The notes under the pieces are model-generated. The model was not told the DNA's origin. It ran no database searches and saw only the letters and a program-made list of their open reading frames with translations. A stretch of DNA of 64,000 bases from Xanthostigma xanthostigma (lineage: Eukaryota > Arthropoda > Insecta > Raphidioptera > Raphidiidae). Shown here one piece after another: positions 22,961 through 34,710 of this stretch (its first letter is position 1; each line of letters opens with the position of its first letter). The stretch is taken from contig OY754464.1 of the NCBI GenBank assembly GCA_963575645.1, positions 49,094,192-49,158,191 of the forward strand. Direction: 5' to 3'. The position numbers and the translations under genes were made by a program.

Positions 22961-23995
22961 TTTTGACAATGAACTCTCAAGAGCGTTAGAAACAACGTAC
23001 TAAAAAGTTTCCACCTACATCGAGTTGGACATCCCATTTGGAGCGAAAAACTACCCGTTTTAAATTTTCCTCATTTCTCTTCTAAAATCTAAACCGTTAC
23101 TCAGACGAAAAAATATCAAACGAGAAAAATTGTAAATCAGAATTTTTTGTACAAAATACATATTGTGTCACTGTTATTTTTTTTATATTCCGTCCATCAG
23201 AGTCAATGTCTTTTCAACAGCCAAATTCATTGTTCCTTATGAAATTTAAAATTGACAATACATAAACTCATAACGCAAAGAACGTACTAAATCTTGCTCT
23301 TTGTTCCATAACGATATAGCGTAGACAAGAAGTGAGATTCATGAGAAAAATAGATCCAAGTCTCTAAAAAATATGAGCAATAGCTTATTCAATTAGGAAA
23401 ATTATTCCGAAAATGTCGGTTTTTTTTCGCCGACAAATATTGCACGTTTTATTAACAAAAAATGAATAGACAAAAAAAGCCCCTAAGATTTTTGGCATTT
23501 ACTCAAAAACTATAAGCGATAACGGAAATTGAAAAGAAAGGATTCTTAAAGAGAAGAAAATTTCCAATAATAAAGTCTCACTCTCGGAACTATCTATTAT
23601 TTAGAGTTTTCCAATTTACCTTAGTAGTGTCTTAGAATGTTCACACAGTCTTGGCTAGGGCTTTCAATTTAAAATCATCCTCAACTCCGGAACTCAAGTT
23701 TCGATATTGAGAAAGGTGTATAGAAATACTGCATATAGAAGAAGCTTGTCTTTTCTAAATCGAAATAAGAAAATATTGAATGAAACTTTAGGAAATTTAG
23801 TTGATTAAAATGACCTCAGTTTGGCAGATTCCTCTCGGGACACCTATACTCGAAAATACGTTTAAAAACCGACCAATCATGTGTTGGGCACACACATGAT
23901 AGGGTTTCGTAGTGTTCGTGTGACGTAGCCGGAGTGCTCGAAATAGAGCAAGTGTTTTAAAGACCAGTTATTCACGAATACTTTACGCTAGTTTT
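22961..23995. other. AT-rich DNA, nothing assignable
   Basis: No gene or complete mobile element recognised. A short inverted CATGTGT / ACACATG pair lies near 23878-23900. Confidence 0.4.
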
Positions 23996-24157
23996 TTTCG
24001 AGCACAACGGCGCAGCCGAAGTGCTCGACATACACACATATACGCCCATGTATATTTTAAAATAGCTAGCAATTAATAAAATAGATAGATAGATGTTCCA
24101 ATTAAATTGTTTTATTATTTCACTTTATACGTAGCGAAGCACGTACAGGGCCACTAG
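23996..24157 (+). mobile_element. Helitron 3' half
   Basis: Matches the 3' part of the complete Helitron at 45173-45517: GGCGCAGCC, AGTGCTCGACATACACACAT and ATAGATAGATAGATGTTCC, ending TACGTAGCGAAGCACGTA (3' hairpin), ACAGGGCCACTAG, then T. The 5' boundary is not clear. Confidence 0.7.
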
Positions 24158-26469
24158 TTATTAATAAAATCTCTTTGTGGTCTTTCAAATACCAAATAAT
24201 CTTAATAAATATAAATATTGACATGTGTACTAGTGATATCGAACAGTTTTTTTTAAAGTTAATATAGCCGTGGTTCTTGCCTTCGCTATGTTAATAGAAA
24301 TATTACAATATAAAATATTCTGTAAGGGAAAAATAAAAATCAGCTGAACTCCTACAACTTGTTAACATATCTTGTTCAAAATAATTTTCGTTGAATGTGT
24401 TTATGAAGAGCTACTCTCTTATTTTTTCAGATTTTTGCAGAATGGCAGAAAATGAAAATGAATGCAGAGACTTTCAAAATCCTTTCAAAAAATCGAAAGT
24501 GACCTCATTTAATGTTCAGGCAAAAATTTGAAAAGTTTTCACTCGGTGGCAGAAATTCTTATCAGGCTCTCTATTAGTATATCCAAAAAGTTTGAAAAAA
24601 ATATTATCTGCCAATTTTGTCACTGCTAGATCACAATTTGCCAATTTAATGTATTTGTCATTATAATGGTAAACTTTTCGCGAACATGACGCGTTTTTGC
24701 AAGGTTGATTTTGGCAGAAAACTGTACCTCGCGATTCTCTACAAGAAGACGATCGTTTGAGCTCGGTTTCATGCACCGAGCTTTTTTTTAATTTTTTTTT
24801 TTTTGTATTTATTTATTATACAGAAAGTCTCTGCAGGGAGTAAATTGGCAGAAAATATTTTTCTGCAATTAGGAGGACCCCCCAGATGCCTTTCAGTCAT
24901 TTTCTACCATTTAGTAGAGGAATTTTGAATTTTGTCGGTTTTTTTTAAAGTGCCCCAGCGTTGTATCGCAACGCGCTAGACCCCTACAACACTAAGCGGA
25001 TTTGTAGAGGGGGACTCAGACTACATGAAAGAGAGCATTTCTGCCACCAAGTGCTCCTTGACACCTGTCTGCAAAATTTCATCCGAATCGATGGAAAGAT
25101 GGTTGAGTTATAAGGCTCATACGGCCGGGCGGATGGACAGACATGGCGAAATTATAAGGATCCGTTTTTTTATGACCATTTAATTACGGCACCTTAAGAA
25201 TTTTGAACAAAATATCGAAATCTTGGGATTTCTGTATGGAAGCCCTAGTTTTCCGACAAATGTCTAAAGTTCCTGAGCTTTATGAGCTGTATTTACGTAG
25301 GTTTATTGTTAAATAGTAAAGGAGAAGGTAACCGAACAATTGTTAGAGTCCGCGCAAACTCATTGACAATTGGCGGTGAAACACGCGATGCGTGACGGCA
25401 AGTCACTGACCCAAAATCCTAGATATGACACCACTGTTTGTAGAGTTGGATGTATATATAGAGTTTATATTATCGAGCATCGACTGATTTACGCTTTCGA
25501 GTTCTTAGTCCATTTAACTTTCATACTGTCTGATTTCTGTGACTGAATTAAAATATTTATTATCTATAATCGTCTTCACTTGGTAATTTCAGACGTAATG
25601 CAGTTACATCAAACCGATACATGAAAAAAGTGACGGTTTTATTATGCATAAATGAACATACGTACTCATGCGATAGATATATAATTTGCACAAAATTTTT
25701 ATAAGACTGTCAACTTCTAGGGTTAGCTGTGCTCAGTGTTGTCATAATATTTTCAAAAGTTGCAATCTTTAATACTGATTTATGCATCTTGTTCGTGAAT
25801 GAAGGTATATTTTGACGAAAAAGTGATGTTAAAATAACAGTCGCTCGCGTCATAATATTATTACGGACATGATACAAACTACATTTTTTGCACGTACCTC
25901 GTATAAAGTGGTTGAGTTTCACAAAATTCTCAAAACTTTTATCAGTTCAATTTTGATCACTTCGAATTGTAGCGTTCAATTCTCATGCTGTTAGAATGGA
26001 AATTGTAGTACGTCTACGTTTATTTTATTTTACGCAACTTTAAAGCACTTGTGTTAAATGTGTCATTGTACGACCGTTATACAGACATGAAAAATAGGTA
26101 TTGGGGAGGGGGGTGGATTAGGTGTGTAAGTTATTAAGAGTCTATTTTAAATTTTCTGCACTACCCCTTTTAAAATAAGTGCTTTTTATACGTGTGTAAC
26201 TGTCGAAGTATTACTCATTTTACACTAGTGTGTAAAGTAAAGCAAACGTAGGCGAACTAACCAATTCAACAGTAATTTCCATAAACCACCAACGCCTATA
26301 AGTGTATGGAAAATAAGAGTAGGCACGAATCGTAATTTTCATAAACAACATAAAAGAGTGAACTTTGTTACACAAATGAACCTCGTTGGCCTCGATCCTT
26401 TTACATCGCTAATATAGGAGAGGATGTGTAACTATTACTGCTATTAGCTGTTCTCGTCAGAGGTATAAT
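24158..26469. other. Unclassified repetitive and intergenic DNA
   Basis: 24430-25250 contains several GGCAGAAA words and a block (GGCTCATACGGCCGGGCGGA near 25110, ACATGGCGAAATTATAAGGA) that looks like an old repeat. The 86-codon minus-strand frame at 24516-24776 has no recognisable domain. No promoter, exon pair or terminal repeat could be established. Confidence 0.35.
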
Positions 26470-26568
26470 CAGTGCCGGACTAAGACTCCTTGACGCCCTA
26501 AGCATTTTTTACCTGTGGGCTCTCATCTCTAACAGCAGTCTAAAAAAATTCTAATATTATCTCTCTCT

Positions 26569-26760
26569 TGAAGGAGATTTATTTGGTTGAGGAACAATTG
26601 AAAATAAGCTTTACCAGTGTATCGCTTGTGGCCAACGTTTCGAAAAATATATTTTCATCATCAGGGCCTCAATGCAAGTTAAGATGGTAAATTGTAAAAA
26701 TAATTCCTCAACCAAATAAATCTCCTTCAATACATATTTTGGAACAAACTTTTACTAACA
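26569..26760 (-). mobile_element. Penelope-like fragment with 13-bp target duplication
   Basis: ATTATCTCTCTCT occurs exactly on both sides (26556-26568 and 26761-26773). The 192-bp insert has perfect 26-bp inverted arms (26569-26594 and 26704-26729) and a short non-inverted tail. On the minus strand it contains CCTGATGATG, a GAAAA/TTTTC stem and CGAAACGTTGGCCAC, the hammerhead-like motif of Penelope-like elements. A long duplication fits target-primed reverse transcription better than cut-and-paste transposition. Confidence 0.6.
26612..26672 (-). ncRNA. Hammerhead-ribozyme-like motif
   Basis: The minus strand reads CTGATGA, an AT-rich stem-loop (GAAAA, loop, TTTTC), then GAAA and CGTTGGCCACAAGCG. 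These are the conserved core words of a hammerhead. Stem II has one unpaired base and stem I could not be paired convincingly, so it may be an inactive relic. Confidence 0.4.
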
Positions 26761-26833
26761 ATTATCTCTCTCTGTCATGTTAAATTTATAAAAAAAAATT
26801 TGAAAAGGAGTTTGACCCTTCAGGCCATCCCTG

Positions 26834-27832
26834 TAACTTCCCGCTATTTTCGGGTTCAAAACGCTCAAAAATATATAAAATCCAGCAAGAAGTTTATTTT
26901 TTAGCACTTCGAGCTCAAAAAAAAAAACACTTTGTTACGAAATTGTGTTCACGATATCTCACGAACAAATGAACCGATTTTGATGCGATTTACGGCAGTT
27001 AACGCAGTTTTTTTAACCTAAAAAAGTAATATATTACAAAAAATTGATTTGATAAGAATTTTACGAGTAAATAATTAAAAAAAAAAACACTTTTTTTCAA
27101 ATTTTTCGTGAACAAATGAGCGCATTTTGATGCGGTTTGCAGCGATCGACGCAGTTTTTCTAAAAAAGAAAGTAAATTATTACAAAAAAATCGATTTGAT
27201 AAGAATTTTACCTAATTTTTCTTTCACGTTAGCTCATGAACAAATGCACCAATTTTGATCTGGTTTGCGGCAATCGACGCAGTTTATTTAGCCCAAGAAA
27301 GTAATTTATTACAAAAAAATCGATCTGATAACAATTTTAAGAGTAATTAAAAAAAAAAACACTTTTTTACGATTTTTTCGTTCACGGTATCTCGTGAACA
27401 AACGAACCGATTTTGATGCGGTTTGCGAAAATCGACGCAGTTTATTAAGGAGAAGAGCTGATTAGATTTTAGAATTAATTGGTTTAGTAGTTTAGAAAAT
27501 AACAGATTTTAAAAAATTTTTGAAACTTGTTTTTTTATGATTTCTCAAAATTTATTGGGCCGAATCATTCCAAGTTCACCAAGATAACGTCAGATGCCGC
27601 AAACCGCGTTTCAGTCGGACACTCCGTTCAAAAGATATAAAAGGTTTACATACATACATACACACACATACAACCCTACGGACATCATCGCCAAAATAGT
27701 TTCAATAGCTTCCTAGGACCTCAAAACGTCGAGGTCTGGCGAAAACTCGATTTTCGAAAATCGGGGTGAAAACAATAATTTCCCGATTATTGAAATAAAG
27801 CTATTTTTTTTTATTTTTATAGCGGGAAGTTA
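26834..27832. mobile_element. TIR repeat family G, copy 1, with internal tandem repeats
   Basis: TAACTTCCCGCTAT at the left is inverted as ATAGCGGGAAGTTA at the right. The interior holds four 130-156 bp tandem units (about 26945-27445), each with CGAACCGATTTTGATGCGG-like and CGACGCAGTTT words. A shorter copy with one unit lies at 55929-56485. The right part has CTACGGACATCATCGCCAAA and AAAACTCGATTTTCGAAAAT. No coding frame. Confidence 0.7.
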
Positions 27833-28240
27833 AAAATTTCAAATTGCGAATGTCATAAGCTTAAAGTTGATAGAGAAAAATCGAATTTTACAATCAATGC
27901 TCTCATTGAAAATTTGGTTGTCTATAAAATTGGCCCTTGGCATTTTTATACAGTTAATTGGAAAAAAGTACAAAACTTTAAAGTTAAAAAAAAATTCGTT
28001 TTTCTTTTCAAAAATAAATTATTATTTATTTTTAACTTCTATACTTCTAAAGACAGTTTTATATTAGTAAATAAAATTTTTGAGAACATACAAAAAGAAA
28101 AAAAAATTTGACACGGTCTGGTGAGGTATACTTTTCATTTTTGATTTGTGATTTTTGGTGCCCCCTGAAACGTGATGCCCTAAGCAGTTGCTTACTTTGC
28201 TTATAGGTTAATCTTGCACTGGTGATAACGCTATATATGG

Positions 28241-28379
28241 CACCGGGATATTGTCAAATCCGTGATACTGTAATTTCACTAGTGAAATTACAATATCACG
28301 ATTGACAAAGAGTCGTGATATTATAATTTCACTAAGTGAAGTGAAATTATAATATCACGGGTTTGACAATATCCCGGTG
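28241..28379. mobile_element. Palindromic MITE
   Basis: The outer arms CACCGGGATATTGTCAAA and inverted TTTGACAATATCCCGGTG match exactly. Inner GTGATA...TAATTTCACT blocks are repeated in both orientations, so almost the whole 139 bp folds. No coding capacity. Confidence 0.8.
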
Positions 28380-28639
28380 ACATATACAAATCAAAACAAA
28401 GGGGAAATAAAAATATTTTGTATTTACATAACATTTTACCTAATAACTACACCAGCTTTCTAAATCTAGGTCGACATAAAATTTTTATTTATTTTGGTCT
28501 ATAAAACTATGCCATTAAGTTGAGGTCAAACACAAATATCAATCAAGGTATAGGTATATAATAGAGCAGAGAAGTTCGTAACAAATAATGGGGAAGGGTT
28601 TTAAGGTGATTATGAATGAACCACTTGAAAAACAATGTA

Positions 28640-29000
28640 CAGTAGAACCTCTGTAAGTCGAATTTCAAGGGGGACGCCAAAAATTCGAGTTATAGAGTTT
28701 TCGACTTATGACTGATTTCGACTTTTGTAAGGAAATATTCGACTTGTAGAGTTAAAGATTAATTCTAACTAATTTTGAGTTCCTATGTTCGAGATACAAA
28801 GGTAAAATTAATTTTTTCGAGTTATAGAGGGAAAATATGTATCGAAATGACTTGTAGGGACTCAATGATTATTTAGACCTATATAGGGTTGAGATTTCGA
28901 GTAATGGAGGTTTTGGGGCTTGAAGGGAAGGGAATAAAACATTTTTTCGAGTTTTGAAGGTTTTCAACTTATCCAGGTTCGACTTAAAGAGATTCTACTG
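28640..29000. mobile_element. pogo/Tigger-like MITE
   Basis: CAGTAGAACCTCTGTAAGTC at the left and GACTTAAAGAGATTCTACTG at the right are inverted with few changes, flanked by TA on both sides. Repeated TTCGAGTTATAGAG and TTCGACTT words fill the interior, as in many Tigger-derived MITEs. 361 bp, non-coding. Confidence 0.85.
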
Positions 29001-30062
29001 TATTATAAATTTTGTACAAATCTATAAAGGCAGCGCAAGCACACAGTTGTGGTTGCAAAAAAGCTAAATCCGCTCCTGATTATCTGTGTCCTATACCAAA
29101 CAGAAATAAAATTTATTAAATAATTTTTGAGTAGACTTTGAAGATTTAAGCGTATAACCACACCTTAAATTTCTTACACTTACTGCAACAACGTGTGTAA
29201 TTTTCTGAAGACAATGCAATAGTTGTGAGCGTGTTGACAAGTAAGGTACATGCTATGTACTCGACAAGCCTTGGAAAACTTCAAGGTTGATAGATAGTAA
29301 ATAATTATATGTATGAAAAAACTTTTTTACTGTTTATTGTAAAATTATGCTTTTTTATTGTAAACAATGGAGAGTTTGTAAAGCGTAGATTTTATGAGAG
29401 AAAAAAATTATTATTTTAATTTATTTATTGATATAATATCACGGGAGTGTATAGTGATATTTATAATATTAAAAGCAAACAGTTGCACAATCCTAATAAT
29501 TAAACCAAGATTAGGTCCAGAGGTGGTGACCCTCTTAGAATCGCGTGCTAAAGAAATAAGCACTAGCAACCCGGTTTGATTTGGCACATTATGCCACCAT
29601 GACTTTTTTGTTGAATATAGTCGTATTACCCGGCGTTACCCGGGAATATCAACACCGTGTTATGAGAGCCATAATGAGATATCGCCTAAAATAATACCAT
29701 TTATTTTAACTCGATATATAACGCGAAAGCCAGAAAAAGTCCCTTGGAAGGAGCACTTGTACACTACACGTCGTGCAAAGTCAAAGTCGAATTACTTGGA
29801 CTTGGCCGTACCAAGGGGTATATGACACTAGTAACATATCACACAGTCACGGAGAAGAGAGCATACCGTTCTGCCTTTACAACAGGTTACGATAAAGAAA
29901 TATATGCTAAAAATCTATTAAATTAAATTTATTAACTTAACGATAAAATAGTGAAATAAAACAACTTATGGCATTTCTGGAATCAAAATAAATATTTATA
30001 AAAAAAGTTGAGCAAAATCCATTAAATAGTTTTTCAATTTAATCCGTTTAGGCACACATGCA
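29001..30062. other. Intergenic DNA with Helitron scraps
   Basis: Short CCCGG-type fragments near 29570-29650 resemble Helitron termini but cannot be bounded. No gene. Confidence 0.35.
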
Positions 30063-30313
30063 TCTATACTAGGTAATATAATATTAAAAAGAGGTAAAAT
30101 TTGTAAGTTTGGATGTAGGAGGTAATCTCTGAAACTACTCATCCGATTTCTAAAAGTTTTACATCAGTATTTAGAATGAACCTGCAGGATGGACATAGGC
30201 TATTATAGCGTTAAAATAAAAGCGCTTTTCGTGGTACCAATTTTGCAACGCAAGTTGACGAAAAAACGGTGCCAATCTATAAAAATTCGGGCGAAGCCGG
30301 ACCGTGCCGGTAG
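30063..30313 (+). mobile_element. Short non-autonomous Helitron
   Basis: Begins TCTATACTAGG after A and carries the shared GAGGTAAAATTTGTAAGTTT, AAAAGCGCTTTTC and GACGAAAAAACGG blocks. It ends CCGGTAG before T, a one-base change from CTAG. Confidence 0.7.
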
Positions 30314-30673
30314 TATATCATACAAAGAATGATAAGGTAGTTTCGGATATTAGATGTGACCGTGTGTGTGACTAAATCTTTAGAGCGATTTCTTAAATGC
30401 TAATCTATATTCTATAATGTATTTTAGAAAGGGAACAAGCTTCTATGGTTGCGGTAGGTAATCTTAGAATCAATAAAAGCTGTATCTTCACGAGTGATCT
30501 TGTATTATTACGCTAGCACAAAAGGTAGAAAAGCGATTTGTGAGCTAAATCAGAATATAATATACAAAATTATGAAATTTTTACACAACGGATAAAAAAG
30601 AACTTGGAGACAACTGAACCTGTTTGTTATGAAACTTTGTTTGTCATTAATAAAAGTACTGCATCAACATTAT

Positions 30674-30887
30674 AAGGCCTAGCACACATGAAGAGCGTTC
30701 AACGCGCGTTGGTCCAACGCGCGTTTACAACTTCTATACAATTGTATATAACTGTTTACATGATAACGCGCGTTCAACGCGCCACCAACGCGCGTTATCA
30801 TGTAAACAGTTATATACAATTGTATAGAAGTTGTAAACGCGCGTTGGGCTAACGCGCGTTGAACGCCTCTCATATAAACTAGGCCTA
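30674..30887. mobile_element. Palindromic MITE rich in AACGCGCGTT
   Basis: A long near-perfect palindrome. The left arm from GCGTTCAACGCGCGTTGG through ACAATTGTATATAACTG is inverted in the right arm, with AGGCCTAG words at both outer ends. The loop is a short GCGCCACC-type spacer. High CpG for this window. Confidence 0.8.
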
Positions 30888-32244
30888 AGGAGTTAGTCAT
30901 CATTATAGTTCACTTAATGGAGCGGCAAAGCAATGAATCAGTGTAATGCTTACCCCGTCCCATATGTAAAGACATAATATGCCACTTATATTACATTGTG
31001 AAGTATAAGTGCATTATTTACTTCGTTTTTGAATTTATAGTACATAATTAATTATTAATTAATAGTTAATTCATTGTTTCTAGTGCGATCGTTTCCAAAT
31101 GTGCCCCCCTCCAACGAAAATTAATCAACCTAACACGTAAATTGTATGTAATCGATTTCTTACTGTTGCAGTTATTTTAGTTCTCAAATAATGAATCAAT
31201 AATTTATATATTATTTATGACTCAGCACTCGTTTTCTTTGTTGTAATTTTTCGTCACACTGTGTTTGTTTTTGGGAACTGCTACCTATGCATACATTTTA
31301 AGAGAAATACATAGTATAGAGGGCTGATTTATCGACCTTTAACACTCGGCCATTCGTGAAAGTTTGAATGCCCTCACTCAACCATTAATTAAATGAGCAA
31401 ACAATGTCTGAAAAACTAAGCGAACATTTAAGCATAATTTTTTAATTTAGACGGCTTGCTCCGATATACGAGGTGTGATATAAAAACTGAGTTTTTAGCA
31501 ACAGTATACACAACAACATTGTCGGCTAGCAGCGTGATGTCTTTGCCAGTAGACAATTTGAATGTTGACTCGATATTTTTAACACGGGTGATTTTATTTG
31601 ATCTCCAAAACCGAAGAAGACCCATGTGCGCAAATTAATCAATAGAGATTTTAGATGCTCGACAGCTAAAATCATCAGGCTCTATAATGAATCAAAACGG
31701 CCTTATATACATGTGTCGGATTTACATAAGAGCACTTGGGGCAAGAACTCAGGTTCCCCACATAATTGAGGCCCCCGAAATTGTGAAAAAAAGTTAAATC
31801 TTGTCACGTGTGTGCAGCGTGGCGTGCGCTCGCACAGAGGTGCTGTCACAGCAGTAAAGTCAAAATAGAGTAAGCAGAGAAAGAGTGAGATGTATTAGAT
31901 TTAGTTATTATTATTTAGTTTATTAGAAAGTAATTAATGAAAAGTGTTACAAATCAATGTTTATTTTGTTGCATTATTTAAAGAGAGAGAATGCAATAAG
32001 ACTTGCCTAAAAATATCGTTAATACCAAAAAATATTTCAAAATTATGAATAATAAAAGTTTGTTAATGATATAGAATTATATAGCAAAATTAACATTTTC
32101 AAAAAATTATAAGTACCTGAAGATTTTTTATTCACTATGAATTCGCTACCTATACAAATAGCTCCTAAAATAAAGGGTCAAAGCTTACTTGGGTCTAATA
32201 CTACCATCAGGGGCGGATGGGCTCAACTATTCCGGCCCGGGAAC
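30888..32244. other. Intergenic DNA, nothing assignable
   Basis: Contains a weak copy of the ATAGACGCTCGAC mini-palindrome at about 31645-31690 and a CACTTGGGGCAAGAACTC / GAGGCCCCCGAAATT stretch (31730-31785) that resembles a hAT end. No gene. Confidence 0.4.
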
Positions 32245-32443
32245 ATAACTGTGTCCACCGTAAAAATAACTGTGTCCACCATGAACAGAAATGTGTCCAC
32301 CTTGAATATAACTGTATCCACCCTGGACACAACTGTGTCCACCGTAGGCATAACTGTGACCAGCGTGGACATAACGGTATCCTCCGTGTACAAAACTTTG
32401 TCCATCGTGGACACAACCGTGTCTAGCGTAAACATAACGCGGA
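32245..32443. repeat. 21-bp minisatellite, about nine units
   Basis: Units of the form ATAACTGTGTCCACCGTRRA. As 21 is a multiple of three, several frames on both strands stay open and give 7-residue repeats (TVSTV-type on plus, GGHSY-type on minus). Unit-to-unit changes are not concentrated at third positions in any one frame, so no frame is favoured as coding. Confidence 0.85.
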
Positions 32444-32972
32444 TAACGCAAGTCGAGTACCTATATCTCTAATAGTTTGCTTTCATTTTACCCCGCTGGT
32501 GGATCCCCACTTCTTTCCCTAGAAAGTGACAGCGAAGGGATATCGTATCGCCGTGGAATTGCTTTCGTGTGCCTTGTGTGAGTACGGATTAAGAAATCTC
32601 ATGACGAGAGAAGGTTGTAGCCGAAAAAAATCCAGAAAAGCTACAAACGCCGTCTTTTGCTCCCAAGCAAACCTTTTTCGGTTTTCTATGAATTTTGCAG
32701 CACACCCGCACAGGATACGGTTAGTACAACAACAATAAAATTAGGCGTGTTCAGAATTTCGAGTACTCTCGTTAGGAAGCAGCAGATACTATGTGTCCAG
32801 GAATGTACGTCGCTGTGCGGAAGGGTAATGGAATCGCTTTAAATAGCTCAAGTTTCTCGAAACCATAGGCGGAGAAGGTGTTCCCGCATAGTGGGTGATG
32901 CGATTATCGACAAGGGAAAATTCTTGTTGTAAATATTAATATTTCCCAAAGTTTTGGTGTGTCGCGGTTACT

Positions 32973-33110
32973 TTTTAGGGTTCCGTACCCGAAGGTCAAA
33001 CGGGACCCTATTACTAAGCCTCCGCTGTCCGTCTGTCTGTCTGTCAGCGGGCTGTATCTCAAGAACCGTAATAGGTAGAGAGTTGAAATTTTCACAGAGT
33101 ATGTATTTTA
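32973..33110 (+). repeat. Dispersed insect repeat, left part (split by an insertion)
   Basis: Starts AGGGTTCCGTACCCGAAGG and continues ACGGGACCCTATTACTAAG, CGCTGTCCGTCTGTCTGTC and GGGCTGTATCTCAAGAACCG, a repeat common in insect genomes. It stops at 33110 and resumes after the TIR element at 34397 with ATTGCCGCTAGAACAACAAA. Confidence 0.7.
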
Positions 33111-34396
33111 GTCCGGGGGCCAGTAACAGGTTTTTCTTACCAATTTCCGCATGCCTCAAAGACTCGTAAAAAGCTTTAGACAGTTGGACTATGTAGCATC
33201 GTGGCCGTCAGCTGCGGCACTATCGGGGGAATAGGTAGCTTTATAGCTTCGGAAATATTTTGAAAATAAAGAAATCAGCCGCTCTTTTGTTTTATAAATC
33301 TGTCAGAAATAAACTAGTTCGGCATACTTAGATTAATTTTTACATGACGTGGAACATAATATTATGTAGGTAACCATGGCAACGAATAGCAAATATCATA
33401 TTGAATACGATCCATTACCCGCGCGATATCAGAAATTCTTTAATATAATAAAATGTCAACATTTTTGAAGTGGTCCCGTCACCCAATTGGCTAGAATTTT
33501 TGTGTATTTTGTCAAAAGAAAAGTTCAACGTTAAAATTAATCAACGAAGATTTGTGCAAGTGCCGTAATATACTCACTATTCGAAAAAATTATAATTTAG
33601 TAGCAAGAGATGTAATACTTCCTGAACAACCTAATGATTTTCAACTGTACCATAGCGATTGCTATCGACGCTTTACAGCTTTACCGCCAAAATATCGACG
33701 TTCCCAACTTTCTCTTCTACCACACCCTTTTTTGTATCAGCTGACAATCTTTCCCCCAATATACAAGCAGCTGACGATTTTATTTATTTTAAATATTATA
33801 AAAACTACCTTTTGACAAAGTTTCATGTGATAGGGAATGACTGAATTCATATTAATTTCGTCAAGTTCGTATGATCAGCTGACGTAACATCCACCATCGT
33901 ACAGCCAGCTGACGTTTTTTTTTATGAAAGATCATTAATAACTATCTTTTGACAAGTTTTCAATCGATAGGTAATGATAAAAAATACTATTCAAATAAAT
34001 AAAATTATCGACCAATTTTTTTCAGACTATACCTATATTGGCAAAAAATAATAAATTATAAATCAATATTTCACTAGATGACGTTTCGAAATAATCTAAA
34101 AAATATATAAATTAATTAGTATAATATCTACTTTCTAATAGAATGGAGTTTTAATGAAAAATTAATAACGAACAGTTTTTTGATAAGTAGTCATGGATAC
34201 CTATGTACCTAACAGACGTTTGTCAAAGATTTGGATATAAAAAATATTATCTTTTTAACCGTGCGTGGGAGGCTATTCCACCGATACTGGCGCAGCTGAC
34301 GGCCACTATGCTATATGGTACTACTGTCTGAGCATTTTGCGAGTTTTTCAGCCGCGCGGAAATGGACGACCTAAATAGGTCGCTGGCCCCCGGACC
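33111..34396. mobile_element. TIR element with arms of about 130 bp, inserted into a dispersed repeat
   Basis: GTCCGGGGGCCAG at the left is inverted as CTGGCCCCCGGAC at the right. Similarity of the arms continues inward through GACTCGTAAAAAGCTTTAGAC and CGTGGCCGTCAGCTGCGGCA. The interior includes a coding remnant (33482-33815) and a fragment of the TATCGACCAATTTTTC family at 33990-34060. ATTT flanks both ends but the exact duplication is unclear. Confidence 0.65.
33482..33815 (+). pseudogene. Transposon-associated protein remnant with YHSDCYRRF motif
   Basis: The frame reads LINEDLCKCRNIL, then LVARDVILPEQ, then YHSDCYRRFTALPPKYR before losing protein character. The pairing of CxC upstream with a HxxxC element resembles a zinc-binding region found in many insect proteins encoded by mobile elements; this is recalled, not searched. 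No start in good context and no downstream domain. It lies inside the TIR element at 33111-34396. Confidence 0.4.
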
Positions 34397-34450
34397 ATTT
34401 CTATTGCCGCTAGAACAACAAATAATTAAAAAACCCCAAAACTCCCCAAA
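34397..34450 (+). repeat. Dispersed insect repeat, right part
   Basis: Continues the repeat of 32973-33110 (ATTGCCGCTAGAACAACAAA) after the inserted element. Confidence 0.6.
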
Positions 34451-34454
34451 GAGG

Positions 34455-34710
34455 AGCAAATTCAGTTTTTTGCTTATAAGTCGCTCAATTTAAATCAGAT
34501 CGTTTCGAGACCTGTCTTAAACGAAAGAGCAGAAAATTTTACATAGATTTTGTATAACAGAATTCGTCGAAACACTTTTTTTATACAGCTTTATATAGAA
34601 ATAAAATGTATAAATTCAATTTTGTCTAATCCATAGCATACACGGGGATCGTCTGTCTTCGTTTGTTGCATACTGTACTATGGGAATTTAAAAATTGCGT
34701 ATGTTTTGTC
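34455..34710. mobile_element. Family A fragment, inverted
   Basis: Read on the minus strand it follows the family A interior (TTAGACAAAATTGAATTTAT, CTCTTTCGTTTAAGACAGGT, ATCTGATTTAAATTGAGCGA) with many changes. It lies head to head with the direct copy starting at 34711 and is clearly older than the others. Confidence 0.6.

Larger units (their letters stand above)
26470..28221. mobile_element. hAT-like non-autonomous element with two nested inserts
   Basis: Left end CAGTGCCGGACTAAGAC with GACGCCCTAAGCA inside. The right end, read inverted, is CAGTGCAAGATTAACC with ACTGCTTAGGGCATCA inside. The flanking 8-mers GGTATAAT and GTGATAAC match at about five positions, so the target duplication is degraded at best. 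A Penelope-like insert (26569-26760) and a second TIR repeat (26834-27832) lie inside. Confidence 0.5.

Noticed and set aside
32137..32472. 111-codon plus-strand ORF
   Set aside because: Driven by the 21-bp minisatellite, which keeps several frames open on both strands; no codon-position signal.
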